Part shown: piece after piece, positions 31,415 through 43,262 of the stretch
Layout: every line of letters begins with the position of its first letter
How positions within the stretch are numbered: the stretch's first letter is position 1
NCBI GenBank assembly: GCA_037179515.1
Contig: JAXCGZ010007712.1
Location: 1 to 64,000, forward strand
Source: Halocaridina rubra
Lineage: Eukaryota > Arthropoda > Malacostraca > Decapoda > Atyidae
Direction of reading: 5' to 3'
Length of the DNA: 64,000 nucleotides
The notes under the pieces: generated by a model
The model's input: only the letters and a program-made list of their open reading frames with translations
Database searches by the model: none
What the model was told of the DNA's origin: nothing
Program-made: the position numbers and the translations under genes

Positions 31415-31705
31415 CTTATCATCATCATTTTGGTTTTCTTCCAAAGATGACATATTATATTACCACAGTAAAGGGAAGCAAGAAAGAGATAATAAAAATC
31501 TCCCTTATAACAGTCAACGAAGTTTAACAACAACAACAATACTGTGCTACTATTAATAATAATAATTGTAATAATAATCCCCTCCCTTTTACTCACGATA
31601 ACAAATTCTGCAATATAAAGTTTCCTATCCATAGGCGTATAAGAATACTACCATGGGGGAAAGAGAAAATTCTCTCTGGACGTCAAGACTCATTTGGACA
31701 TACAC

Positions 31706-31880
31706 ACAGTGTAAGAATGGTTGATGATTGGAATTCGCTAAACAAGAAAGTAATTAATGCTAACTGCATTTATAGTTTTAAGGACAAATATAATACTTAT
31801 CAATGATTATTAAAATGGAACAGACCAGGAGACGGGGAGTTACGAGTATAGAGGTCTTTCTCATAAGCACAATTAGGTAA
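31706..31880 (+). mobile_element. LINE-A copy A4, 3' end only
   Basis: A 175-bp 3' fragment starting at AGTGTAAGAATGGTTGATGA and ending CACAATTAGGTAA. The next LINE-A copy begins at the following base. Confidence 0.9.
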
Positions 31881-32894
31881 GAAGGAAGGGAACAGAGGGT
31901 TAGAGTAAGAGACTCAGTGTCTGCATGGAGAAAAGTTAGTAGTGGAGTTTCACAGCGTTGTTTTAGGGCCACTTTTGTTCCTTGTATATGTAAATGACCT
32001 ACCAGAGTCTGTAAATTCATTCATGGATATGTTTGCAGATAATGCAAAGATTGTGAAGAGAGTAAGAAACGAGAACAATGGTAGAGAACTTCAGCAAGAT
32101 CTAAATACTCCATGAGTGGTCAGAAAAGTGGCTAATGAAATTCAATACTTCAAAATGTAAGGTACAGAGAATGGGTACAAGTGCAAGAAGGCCCAAGCTT
32201 GACTACTTGGTGGCAGGAGTACAACTTCAAGAGGCAGAAAATGATAGAGATCTAGGAGTAAACATACTGGCAGATTTGTCTCCAGAAATACATATAAATG
32301 GCTTAGTAAGGGCAGCATATGCATTCTTATCAAATGTAAGGGTAGCCTTCAGGCACATGGAGAAGGAAATGTTCAGAAACATTTATGTAACCTATGTGAG
32401 GCCAAAACTTGAATATGCAGCCCCCTTTTGGAATCCGCACTTGAAAAAGCATGTAGTTAAGCTTGAAAAAGTTCAAAGACATGCAACGAAACTGGTGCCA
32501 GAAATACGCAATCTCAGTTATGAGAAGCTGAGGGAATTAGACTTACCATCACTCGAAGCTAGAAGATTGTGGGTTGATATGGTGACAGCCTTTAAATTCC
32601 TTAATGGTTATGATAGGGTGGATAGGGATCGACATTTTGATATGGCTGGCTCTAGAACTAGAGGTCATAGTTTGAAGCTTCGTAAGAAAACTTCTTTGCA
32701 GGATGTAAGGAAGTACTTTTTCAGTGTAAGAGTAGTTGATAATTGGAATTCGCTAAGCAAGGAGGTAGTTAATGCTAACTCAATCCATAATTTTAAGGAC
32801 AGGTATGATAAGTATTACTAAGTACAAAATGGAACCGATCAGGAGACGGGAAGATACGAGCTCTGGGATCTTTCCCGTAAGCACAATTAGGTAA
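31881..32894 (+). mobile_element. LINE-A copy A5, RT palm to 3' end
   Basis: It starts in the RT just before motif B (GAAGGAAGGGAACAGAGGG) and ends GCACAATTAGGTAAT. The C-terminal part is a single 228-residue open frame, 32135-32821 (KFNTSKCKV, AGVQLQEAENDRDLGVNI, NIYVTYVRPKLEYAAPFWNP, SLQDVRKYFFSVRVVDNW), making this the best-preserved ORF2 C-terminus in the window. Motif C reads FADNAK, with the second Asp changed to Asn. Copy A4 abuts on the left and copy A6 on the right, all in one orientation. Confidence 0.92.
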
Positions 32895-35800
32895 TCACAC
32901 TGCTGTTTGAAATGTCCAGATAAAAGGAAAACATCGTACAGTTTAGAAAAGTTTCAGGAGCTGAATACAGAACATGATGCCATGAAAACTTCCTTTGCAG
33001 ATGCCCTAAAGGGGAATGTGGCAGTAAAAGAGGCTGTGAGGGTAATGGCACAGGAAAGAATACAAACTGTCTACTATGAAGAAACAGTAATAGAAAAAAT
33101 GAAAGATGTTGTTATGGAAAGGGTTAATCCACTGATTAAACAGGCACTTGATAAAGAGAAGACAGTGGTAATCTCAGGCATAAGTGAATCCCAGGAGTCA
33201 ACAGGGCAGGGGAGACTTGAAGAAAATAAAACTAGGATTTCAGACCTGATAAGGAAGCTTGGAGTAGTATGTGGTCCTGAGGATACTGTAAACATTCACC
33301 AACTAGATAAATATTCTAAGGAGGGAAAGCAAAGATCAATGAAACTAACCTTTGAGATAGGGGACACATGTAGAGAAATACTGATGCAGAAAAATGCCTA
33401 AGAGACCTTCATGAATTGAAAACAGTGTTTATTAGACCATGCAGAACACAAGAAGGGATGGAAAGGATAATAAAAAACTTGTTGCAAGAGGCTAGAAGGA
33501 TAAATGAGGAAATAAATGAAGAAGAGAAGAAAAATTTTTGTTTCAGAGTTCTTCCAGACAAAGGGGAGATAAAGAAGATCAGGGGATGGGGCCTCATTTA
33601 GATTGCTCTCATAAATGCTGATGGAATAGCTGGTAAGGCCGTAGAATTAAAAAATAGGATTCAGAATAATATAGCAGATATAGTAGCAGTTACAGAGTCT
33701 AAGTTAAGTGAGGATATATAGAGTCAGTTTTTTCTAAGGGCTTCAGAATATTAGGGGTTGAAAGATCTGAGAGGACTGGTGGCAGGATAGCACTGCTCGT
33801 AAGTGGAAGGTTTCAGGTTGAAGAAATAAACTTTGCTCCAGAAAGTGAGTTCAAGGAATTTCTTGTTGCTCGCATAAATAATAGGTCAGAAAGCATTATA
33901 ATAACTGTTGTATATAACCCACCAAGGAACCAAGATAGGCTAGAAGTTTATGAGGAAAGTCATAAAGGTACTATTGAAGTCATAAACTCAATTGTTAGGA
34001 CTTTGATTATGGGAGATTTTAATCATAAAGAGATGTTCCGGTTTTACGTCACGGACTCCCTTTTCTACCAAGGGCTAGGACGGTTGCCCTACAAAAGACT
34101 TGTTTTGGCAGATGTAATCGTTACCCTGAGTACATGCCCTTGCTAACCTCAGACAGTGACTACACAGTGGGGAGGACTCATTCGGGGCAAGATTCCTAAA
34201 TTGGGTACAAGGGACTTTCCTACACCAACATGTACTGGAACCAATGAGGGCCAAGGGTGGGGATAAGCCATCATATTGAAAAAATTGAATATGAACCACC
34301 AATTGGAAAAAGTGACCACTTGTATTGTTGATGGAGTATATCATCTAAGATGTTCTGCCTGAAAGTAGAGGCACTGAGAATACGAGGAGAAACTATTCAA
34401 GGGGAGATTACATCAAAATTAATGAGCTTTTTGCAGTTATTGACTGGAGGACCTTATTTAACAACAAATCTGCACAAGAAATGTACATCTTTTTAAAGGA
34501 ATATGGGAATATAGTGGATACTTGGATACCTTCCACCAAATTTGGAGTTATTCATGCTTGAGAGAAATGGTTCAATAATGAGTGTAAGAGAGCTAAGGAA
34601 TGGAGAGACAAATGCTGGAAAAAGCATAGGAGGAGAAATAACATAAATACATGGCAGACTTATAAAAGAGCAAGAAATGACTACCTAACTAAAAGAAGAG
34701 AGGCAGAGAGAGACTATGAAAGGGATATCACCAGGAAGGCTAAAAAAAATCCCAAACTTTTCCACAGCTTTATCAGAGGAAAGCTGAAGGTAAAAAAACA
34801 AGTTTTAAAGCTAAAGAGAGTGAATGGAAGCATCACTTAGACGGATGAAGAGATCTGTGAAGAATTGAACAAGGACTTTCAGTCAGTATTTACAGTAGAA
34901 AATACTCTACCCACTCAGATTACAGAGATGGCCGGTATTAGAGAACATTATCTTTTCAGCCACAGAGGTATGCAAAGCGCTGATGGAGTTAGATGCCCAT
35001 AAAGCTACAGGTCCTGATGATATATCTCCATATGCACTTAAGAAATGCGCTAAATCAATATCAGTGGCACTAAGCATCATATTTGGGAAGTCGCTGGAGT
35101 CAGGGGAGATTCCAAGATGCTGGAAACTAGCAAACGTGGTGCCTATCTACAAAAGGGGAAGGAGGGATACGGCTCTAAACTATAGACCTGTTTCCTTGAC
35201 CAGCAAAGTTATGGAGAAACTACTAGGGAAACACATCTCTCTTCTCTTGGAATCCTTCAACTTTTTGTCAGAGTGACAACATGGCTTCAGAGAAGGTAGA
35301 TCAACAGTAACAAACTTATTAGAAATTTATGATGAGGCAAGCCGAATTTTACAGGAAAGAGAGGGCTGGGCAGATTGCATATTCCTAGACTTCCAGAAAG
35401 CATTTGACACGGTCCCATACAAGAGACCTATCAAGAAGCTGTAAACAATGGCGAGAATAGGTAGAAATGTCTTGGAATGGATAAAAACTTACTAAGAAGG
35501 AAATGGAGATATATTTGTAGTGGATTCCATTGGGTTTAGTTTTCTGGCCACTTTTGTTCCTTGTATATATAAATGACCTACCAAAGTCCGTAATTCATTC
35601 ATGAATGTTTGCAAATAATGCAAAGATTGTGAAGAAAATAAGATACGAGAACAATGGTAGAGAACTTAAGGAAGACCTAATAGTCTGCATGAGTGGTCAG
35701 AAAAGTGGCTAATGAAATTCAATACTTCAAAATGTAAGGTAATGAGAATGAGTACAAGTGCAAAAATGTGCAAGCTTGACTACTCAATGGCAGGAGCAAA

Positions 35801-36490
35801 ACTTCAAGAGACAGAGAATGAGAGATCTAGGAGTGACTTATTGGCAAATTTGTCTCCGGAAATGCATATACAGGGTAAATGGCATAGTAAGGGCAGCATA
35901 TACTTTCTTAGCAAATGTAAGGGTAACCTTCAAGCATTTGGACAAGGAAATGTTCAGAAATATGCATGTAACCTATGTGAGGACTAAGCTTGAATATGCA
36001 GCCCCTTTTGGAATCCACACTTGAAAAAGCACGTAGTTAAGCTGAAAAAAGTTCAAAGACATGTCACGAAATTGGTGCCAAAAATACGCAATCTCAGTTA
36101 TGATTAGAGGCTGAGTGAGTTAGACTTACCATCTCTCGAAGCTAAGAGAATGAGGGGGGATATGGTGACGATTTTTAAATTCCTTCATGGTTATGAAAGA
36201 GTGGATAGGGATCGATATTTTAAAATGGCTGGCACTAGAACTAAAGGTCAGAGTTTAAAGCTTAGTAAGAAAATTTCTATGCAGAATGTAAGAAAGTACA
36301 GTATTTTTTTTTTTAGTGTACGAGTAGTTGATAATTAGAATTCGCTAAGCAAGGAGGTACTTAATGCTAACGCAATCCATAGTTTTATGGACAAGTATGA
36401 TAAGTATCACCAAGTACAAAATGGAACCGACCAGGAATCGGGAAGTTACGAGCTTGGGGCTCTTTTCCGTAAGCTCAATTTGGTAATTAC
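32895..36490 (+). mobile_element. LINE-A copy A6, from mid-ORF1 to 3' end
   Basis: It begins in ORF1 with no spacer after copy A5. ORF1 pieces are at 32907-33401 and 33416-33601, with a single EHDAMKTSFADALKG segment where copy A2 has two. The endonuclease is readable with GDFNHK intact but interrupted by a SINE fragment at 34035-34160. RT entry KATGPDDISPYALKKCA and CWKLANVVPIYKRGRRD lie at about 34990-35180. Many stops follow. The end is CTCAATTTGGTAATTAC. Confidence 0.9.
34035..34160 (-). mobile_element. tRNA-derived SINE, copy 3 (truncated)
   Basis: Minus-oriented tail and body (GTTCCGGTTTTACGTCACGG to CCTCAGACAGTGAC) lacking the tRNA-like head. It lies inside the endonuclease region of LINE-A copy A6, replacing about 25 bp of LINE sequence. 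It is the only SINE copy here not beside a microsatellite. Confidence 0.88.
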
Positions 36491-36493
36491 ACC

Positions 36494-36607
36494 AGAAAAC
36501 TTCTTTGCAGGATGTAAGGAAGTACTTAAAAAAAAAAGGGCAAATGTAAGTTTCATGGTTAAAAAATGGAACCAGCTCTTTCCCGTGAGCACAATTTAGT
36601 AATTACC
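36494..36607 (+). mobile_element. LINE-A copy A7, short 3' fragment
   Basis: AAAACTTCTTTGCAGGATGT followed after an internal deletion by AATGGAACCAGCTCTTTCCC and CACAATTTAGTAATTAC. It starts three bases after the end of copy A6 in the same orientation, extending the head-to-tail series. Confidence 0.82.
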
Positions 36608-37260
36608 AGCAAGTCTAGTTGCATTGGAGATGAAATTAAGAACTCAAATTTACAATAAAATGGACAGAGAAGGAAAACTGCGAAGAAAGTATAGAGAATG
36701 CTTGTGAAGATAAAATTGGACACACGCACGAAGACTTCATCGAGCCTTGCAACAATGCAGGTAGAGATAGATAGGATGGGACAGGATAGGGGATGGGGAA
36801 ATCAGTGATGTTATTGGAGCGCTCTCTCCCAGCCCTGTTCATGGTGTCATCACTGAAGGAAGGTGGGAATAAAATGGGAAGGAATTCGGGGGTAAAGTAC
36901 AGATCACGTTAATATAACAAGAGGAGGAGACACACCTGACTCTCTTAGTTAAGCAAGGAAAACTACGCAGAGAGGAAACATTAACCTTATTACCCCAAAA
37001 CCCTCTGTTTACAAATATTGCCAACAGCTCGTTTATATCGTCTCATGTTGCCAAGTCTAAATAACTTTTAGAATTGGAACCAAAAGAGATCCTCTCGATA
37101 CTGCACTAACCAGATTTAAATAAATATGAGGTATTTAGAAACAGTTAATATATAGAGTGCAATATATATCAGTGCTTACAATAATGTTCTAACGCATTGA
37201 AGACAGCACCTGATTATAGATAACACAATCACCAAAAAAAAAAAAAAAAAGTTTTAATAA
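36608..37260. other. Duplicated unique sequence, no gene
   Basis: Sequence downstream of the LINE-A series, with its diverged counterpart at 41812-42275. No coding potential is recognised. Confidence 0.6.
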
Positions 37261-37262
37261 AA

Positions 37263-37437
<175 letters not shown>

Positions 37438-38136
37438 AAGCTACATCACAACCAAAACGAATGTTTTATGCTATATCTAAACACTGCATGTGAAAACCCT
37501 ATTATTTTTATCTAGATCAACTGACATATTAATATAAAAAATACCTTCTTTTTTTCATGCATCAATAATCGTATATACACGCCTGTTCAATAACACTAAA
37601 ATAGCATTGAAGTAAATCCTGTTTAATGAGAAAACGCCAAGGCATGATGAGAGAAACCGAATGATAATTTTACTTAAGCATCCCCTCACGATATCCCATT
37701 CGGTCTCAATACCATCACCCACTTCAATTACGTTTACATAAAAAAAAAAGTCAAACTGAAAAATTATCTCCTCCCTTACTCCATTTTAGCTCTCTTGGAA
37801 ACGAACACTTCTTCATACTGTTAATAAACGAGGGAAATTAAAATATCTAAACCCATATTGGAAAGATTGCTTCAACGAAGCCTTTTCCACAAATAAACGA
37901 ACATAACAGCTGGTTAAAGAAAATAAATTTTAACCAATCGGTTAATAATAATAATAATAATTCCTCATAAGGCACACATACAGTTTAGCGGGCCATACCA
38001 ATGTTCAAAACCTACCAATAGATGGGGGTAGGCTCTAACTAGAGAACTGGCGGATGAATACACAAAAAAATGGCGACAATAGGCATACGAAACAATTTTT
38101 CACTATCCTAACTAAAAATACTTATCTAACCTCTGT

Positions 38137-38156
38137 CAGGGGGGCTTCGCCCCCTG
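38137..38156. other. GC-rich perfect hairpin
   Basis: CAGGGGG and CCCCCTG form a 7-bp stem around GCTTCG, in otherwise AT-rich DNA. CTAACCT and AGGTTAG flank it at a short distance, adding a second inverted pair. Function unknown; not shown to be a terminator or structural RNA. Confidence 0.7.
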
Positions 38157-38336
38157 GAACCCCCCCATAATACAGGTTAGGGTCGAATTACTTACTCGAG
38201 TGGAGGGGTGAGGTCGTTGAGCGGCATGACCCACTAAACTGTAAACTACCACCTCATAACAATAAAACACTAATGCTCATGAGAGATTTATTTGGTATTA
38301 ATGTTGATTAGGTCTCAGAGGTGTGACTATACCATT

Positions 38337-38346
38337 GATAATAATG

Positions 38347-38385
<39 letters not shown>

Positions 38386-38402
38386 GTAATAAATAATAAT
38401 AA
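38337..38402. repeat. (AAT)n microsatellite
   Basis: AAT/ATA array with a few interruptions. Confidence 0.93.
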
Positions 38403-38525
38403 TCCAGTGTTAAAAGTTAAGGATCAAAACGGCTTTAAACTCATTACGATAACTCGAATCCATCACTGATTGAGTATGTTCAATGTCACACCATAAGGAC
38501 AAAGAATTCTGTGAAGGCACAAAAG

Positions 38526-38760
38526 GGGAGCGGCTGGCCGCCTGGTGAACGCGTGCTTTTTCATCCTGTCCCCTAGCTCAGTGACTTCATTTCTCTAGGG
38601 AATTGCCAACCTAGCCAAACCTTATCTTACTCAGTCTGAAAAATTTCGTCCAGACACGAAGTGGTGAGTATGAGGTAAGCGGAGCTTTATCGGCGGGCCA
38701 ATCACTGAACTAGAGGACAAGATGAAACAGCATCCATTCACCGGCGGCCAGCCGCTCCCG
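38526..38760. repeat. 235-bp foldback sequence
   Basis: GGGAGCGGCTGGCCGCC near the left end pairs with GGCGGCCAGCCGCTCCC at the right end. Pairing continues with gaps through TTTCATCCTGTCCCCTAG against its counterpart and inwards to CTTATCTTACTCA with TGAGTATGAGGTAAG, closing at GTCTG and CAGAC. It is clearly GC-richer than its surroundings. It could be a small foldback MITE or a hairpin-forming transcript; no target duplication was seen. Confidence 0.75.
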
Positions 38761-39977
38761 CAGGGAAGGGCTACACATATGCTCCGTCAGCTCTAATAGT
38801 CAAAATTTTCTTGCCCTGGAATTAATTACCTGATTATGATGAAGCATTGTGCGTTTTGGGGGGCAAACTCAAGGACACTTCACAGTAATATATCATAATG
38901 GTCGTCCTCAACATGGAGAGAGAACCAAACACCACAGCCACCCTCTCTCAGGCTTCAGTTAAAAGGTTTTTGAGGGGAGGGGAAAAGTAGGGGGGGGGGT
39001 TGAATCAAGGCAGAGTTTCAATCATTTATCTCTCCACAACTCTTCCTCTTCTCTCTCCTCAATCACGCCTCCTTGTGAGGGAAAATTCTCACATGAGAAA
39101 ACGTCTCTTTAACCCAAGTATAATAATCACGAAGGTAAACTAGTGGTTCCTCTATGAAAATTTACTATTTACCGAAAGATCTCTTGAAATATAGGTGTGG
39201 TCTGCGAAATTGTATTGAATACCATATAAAATAACCTTAATTAATAAGTTGTTGTATAAGCTCTATTATTATTATTATTATTATTATTCTCCCCCTTTTA
39301 CTCATGATAATTATTTCATCAACAGTTCCTACCAGTTGCCTTATATGAATACTAACTTGGGGGTAGGGATAATTGTCCCTGAACGATAAAACAAAGTTGG
39401 ATACACACCCACATAGGATTTTGATTATGTGAGAATTAGATAGAATGGACTAATCTTGACCAGCACAACGGGGAGGACTCATTTCGGGCAAGATTCCTAG
39501 ATTGCATACAAGGGAGTTTCCTACAATATGTACTGGAATCAACGTGGTCCAGGGGTGGGGATGAGCCATAATTGTTTGATCTAGTATTCACAGTTGTGTT
39601 GGATGTTGAAAAACTTGAGTATAAACCACCAATTGGAAAAGTGACCACTGTGTGTTGTTGATGGAAGTAGGGGCACTAAGAAGGACACGAGGAGGAACTA
39701 TCTTAAAGGAGATTACAAAAAAATTAATCATCTTTTTACAGTTCTTGACTGGAGGACCTTATTTAACAACAAAGCTGTACAAGATATGTACAAAATCTTT
39801 CGTGAGAAATATGGGAAGATAGTCATTTGTTGCACACCACCAAAATAGGAATTATTCATGCCTGGGAGAAATGGTTCAATAATGAGAGTAAGAGAGCTAA
39901 TTGCTGGAAATGGTATATAGGAGAAAAAAAATGCCTGGCATACTTATCAAGAGCAAGAAATTATTACCTAAGTAAAT

Positions 39978-40047
<70 letters not shown>
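39978..40047. repeat. (GA)n array inside LINE-A coding sequence
   Basis: Related LINE-A copies have AGAAGAGAGGCAGAGAGAG at this point (18560 and 34694 regions). Here the same position holds about 70 bp of pure GA, flanked on both sides by normal LINE sequence. Confidence 0.93.
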
Positions 40048-40050
<3 letters not shown>

Positions 40051-40636
40051 GAAAGGGATATCACCAGGAAGGCTAAGGACAATTCCAAACTTTTCCTCAG
40101 CTTTATCAAAGGAAAACTAAAGGTCACAGAACAGGTTTTAAAATTAATGGGAGAAGTTGAAAGTATTGCTGAGACAGATGAAAAGATCTGCAAAGAATAG
40201 AACATGGAATATCAGTCAGCATCTACAGCACGAAATACCACACCCCCTCAGACTGTAGAGATAGGAGTTCATGGGCCATCATTAGAGAATATAATTTTTT
40301 CAGCCACATAAGTATGCAAAGCATTGATGGACTTAGATGCCCATAAAGCTACAGGTCCTGATATATCCCTTTACATATTTAAGAAATGAGCTAAACCAAT
40401 AACGGTGGCACTATGCACCATATTTGAAAAGTTGCTGGAATCTGGGAAGATTCCAAGATGCTGGAAACAAGTGAGTGTGGTACCTGTCTCCAAAAAGGGA
40501 AGGAGGGATATAACTAAACTAAAGGCCTGTTTCCTTGACCAGCATAGCTTGCAAAATTATGGAGAAACTACAAAGAAAGCACAGCTCTCTGCACTTGGAA
40601 TCCTTCAACCTTTTGTCAATGAGACAACATGGCTTC

Positions 40637-41526
40637 TTTATAGTTCAGTCTTTGTATGGTTCTTGTTTCACTACAGTTAAAGCTTAAAATTTTTTCCATA
40701 GCAAGCTTGAAGATATACTGTTAGGAACTGGCTTTCATGTCAGTCAACTGTCTTATCGCACAATATACAATTCCTAGCTCCCCCCTATCTTGTTTAGCAC
40801 TATTATTATTTAGAGAAAATACAACTAGTTCATCTGCAAGGTTGCCTAAAGCTGATAAATCCATATTTTGCTGAGAGGCTAAAACTGCCGAAATACTACT
40901 GGGAACTGCTTGCAAGAATTTATGTTTCACTAGGTCATCTGTTACTCCTAATTTAGAAGCAGTTCTGCGAATTTCTTCTAAATAACCTGAAGGCTTGCCA
41001 TGCATTACTGTATTACTTATCAAATCATTGAAAAGCTCAGGCTTGGTCTGTTCAAAAAGATTTGTGAGGTATGCTTTAATTATATCATAGTCTCTCCTAT
41101 TTAAAGTGTCTTGGGGAACACGTTCTACAACAGTAGGGGGCAAGGCAGATAACACATGGAAAAATTTTGTTTCACTGGATTTCACATTAGCTAAGCCAAA
41201 TTGGGCTTCAAGAATAGAAAACCACCCTGAAACGCAGGTGTCCATGAATGCAGGGGCTTTCACTGCTATGTGCCTGACAGCACTAGACTTATCATCAAAA
41301 TCGGGCATTGTTTATGACAGCTTATCTTGGAGTACAAATACTGAAAGAAACCTAGGCCTTGCCTACCGGTATGCAGCTGAAGAAATTTTGTCACTTAGGC
41401 CTATCTTGTCAATCACAAATATCTTGTCACTCCGGTGGTCACCACTTTGTAGTTCAGTCTGACAAGATATCAAGATTACCACTACAACACTCCAAATAAA
41501 GAAAGAAAATACACTATGCCACTACA
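40637..41526 (-). mobile_element. Internally deleted LTR retrotransposon (Ty3/gypsy-like)
   Basis: On the minus strand, a short LTR-like stretch starts TGTAGTGGCATAG and ends GACTGAACTACA (about 41526-41448). It is followed after AAG by TGGTGACC, which looks like a tRNA primer-binding site. A leader and a gag reading frame follow. The other end, at 40637-40670, has a similar AGACTGAACTATA, the expected second LTR end. Protease, RT and integrase are absent. It sits inside LINE-A copy A8, replacing about 9 bp. The LTR assignment is inference from these matching ends. Confidence 0.6.
40721..41308 (-). CDS. Gag-like protein of an LTR retrotransposon
   Basis: Open frame of 195 residues from ATG 41308 to stop 40721. 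An N-terminal stretch with VKAPAFMDTCVSGWFSILEA is followed by TKFFHVLSALPPTVVERV, PELFNDLISNT, KHKFLQAVPSSISAVLA and NLADELVVF. This order matches the capsid region of Ty3/gypsy gag (aromatic-rich entry, FxHVLSAL, LxxLP-type segment, AxxADEL). The usual downstream zinc knuckle is missing, since the frame ends shortly after the capsid-like part. The leader upstream contains a primer-binding-like site. In intact elements this protein assembles the particle that packages element RNA; here no pol is linked. An uninterrupted frame is unusual in this decayed region but may only mean recent insertion. Confidence 0.7.
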   Translation of the reverse strand: MPDFDDKSSAVRHIAVKAPAFMDTCVSGWFSILEAQFGLANVKSSETKFFHVLSALPPTVVERVPQDTLNRRDYDIIKAYLTNLFEQTKPELFNDLISNTVMHGKPSGYLEEIRRTASKLGVTDDLVKHKFLQAVPSSISAVLASQQNMDLSALGNLADELVVFSLNNNSAKQDRGELGIVYCAIRQLTDMKASS

Positions 41527-41803
41527 GATCAACAGTAACAAACTTATTTGAATCTTATAATGAGGTAAGCAAGATGTTACAGGTAAGATACAGTTCCACA
41601 CGGGAGACTTATTAAGAAGGTGGGTGTAATAGTAAGAATAGGTGGAAATGTCTTGGAATGGATACAGACTTACTTAGAAGGCAGGGAACAGAGGGTTAGG
41701 GTAAGACACTCAGTATCTGAAAGGAGAAGGGTTAGTGCTAGGGTTCCACTGGATTAACTTTTAGGGCCACTTTTGTTCCTTGTGTACATAATTAGGTAAT
41801 TAC

Positions 41804-42812
41804 TTAAACACCAGAAAACCTCCTTGCATTGGAAATTAAGAGCTTAAACATGATACAAAATGGGTAAATGCGGAGATGTTCAGACCTGACGGGAAGACTC
41901 ACACAAAGTCTCACTCCATTGGTAGTAGTAGTAGTAGTAGTAAAAAAAAAAAAAAAAAACGAAAGACAAACCTGACACCTTCTTTTGACACGCCATTTCC
42001 TACGCTAAGTGAGGAAAACCCTAAGCAGTGAGGAAACATTACCCCCCCCCGTTACTCCCAACACCTCTTAGCTAAAAATATCGCTAATAGCTTATTCGTA
42101 TCATCGTTTGTGGCCAAGTCAATAAAATACTTTAAAACATAAAATAAAGATCCTTTCGACAATATTTTCTTAAGATTCAAAGGAATAGAAGTATTCAGAA
42201 ATAATTAATATGTATATAATAAGCATTCTATATCAGTGCTTACAATAATGATTTCCTAATGCACTGAAGAATATATCAAAACTACATCACAGCAAAAATG
42301 AATGGTTATTGCTATGTCTGGACACCAATACCAAAACCAAAATACTTTGACCTTGAATAAGAGATGAACCTCCTACAGTAGCAAATGAAACTACATGGGT
42401 ATTTATGTCAAAAATACAAACCATCTTTCAAAGATATTCGTAAATAAGATGCATATTTACCAACACATTATAACAGCGATGAATAACTACATCCCAAATC
42501 TGTTTAGAGCATAAGTTTCCCGAGATGGAAAAAGTGAATGTTTACACTGATCCACTCCCTCCTTACTCCCCAGTTGGTCACCATTCCATCACCCATCCCG
42601 GATTACCTATGTATAAGTGAGAGAAAAGTCATACACACTGAGGAAGTTACCTCACCCTCCAGTTTAGCTCTCTTGGATGCGAACACTTCGTCTTCTTGTT
42701 GATAGTTATTAATCGTCATAAGAAATGAAGACATTCAAAACCAAATTGAAAAGATTCTTTCAACAAGGCTTTCTCTACGAACAGCGAGCATAATAACTGG
42801 TTAACAAATCGC

Positions 42813-42816
<4 letters not shown>
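41804..42816. other. Duplicated unique sequence, no gene
   Basis: Counterpart of 36608-37960 in block 1. Contains a short TAG-trinucleotide run and an A run near 41930-41960. No coding exon recognised. Confidence 0.6.

Positions 42817-42886
<70 letters not shown>
42817..42886. repeat. (AAT)n microsatellite
   Basis: AAT array ending exactly at the tail of a minus-strand SINE. Confidence 0.96.
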
Positions 42887-42887
<1 letters not shown>

Positions 42888-43079
42888 TTCCGGTTTTACG
42901 TCACGAATTCCCTTTTCAACCAAGGGCTAGGACGGTTGCTTTCTTGCGAAGTACTTGTTTTGGCAGACGTAATCGTTACCCTGAGTGCATGCCCTTGCTA
43001 ACCTCAGACCGTAACGGGGCGCGAACCCTCGACCTGACGCCTCAGATTCCTGGACGCTACCGTTTGAACCGCGGTGACT
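42887..43079 (-). mobile_element. tRNA-derived SINE, copy 4
   Basis: Full-length minus-strand copy: tail GTTCCGGTTTTACGTCACG, body, and tRNA-like head ending AACCGCGGTGAC. An AAT array lies on each side, so it was inserted into, or seeded, an AAT microsatellite. Confidence 0.92.
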
Positions 43080-43080
43080 A

Positions 43081-43081
43081 C

Positions 43082-43130
<49 letters not shown>
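43081..43130. repeat. (AAT)n microsatellite
   Basis: Second half of the AAT array that brackets the SINE copy. Confidence 0.95.
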
Positions 43131-43262
43131 TGCCAGGTTTATGCGTCCCTATCAGTTACTACTGTGTAGACACAGACACGTTGCACCTGAATGCCCTTCC
43201 TAAAGCCCTGCGTTGGATCCGAACAGAAGAGGGCTATCACCTCCCGAGGCAAATATTCTAAA
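43131..43262. repeat. Unidentified repeat-like segment
   Basis: A less AT-rich piece (CCTGAATGCCCTTCCTAAAG, CACCTCCCGAGGCAAATATT) between AAT arrays. It has the look of a LINE or SINE 3' segment, but no second copy lies in this window. Confidence 0.3.

Larger units (their letters stand above)
39415..41803 (+). mobile_element. LINE-A copy A8, interrupted
   Basis: It starts inside the endonuclease at AGGATTTTGATTATG and continues through the linker and RT fingers (KATGPDISLYIF, CWKQVSVVPVSKKGRRD). It is interrupted at 40637-41526 by an LTR-element remnant, resumes with AGATCAACAGTAACAAACTT and runs to the start of motif B. An internal deletion then joins directly to the 3' terminus ATAATTAGGTAATTAC. 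A (GA)n array has expanded inside its coding sequence at about 39978-40047. Confidence 0.88.
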
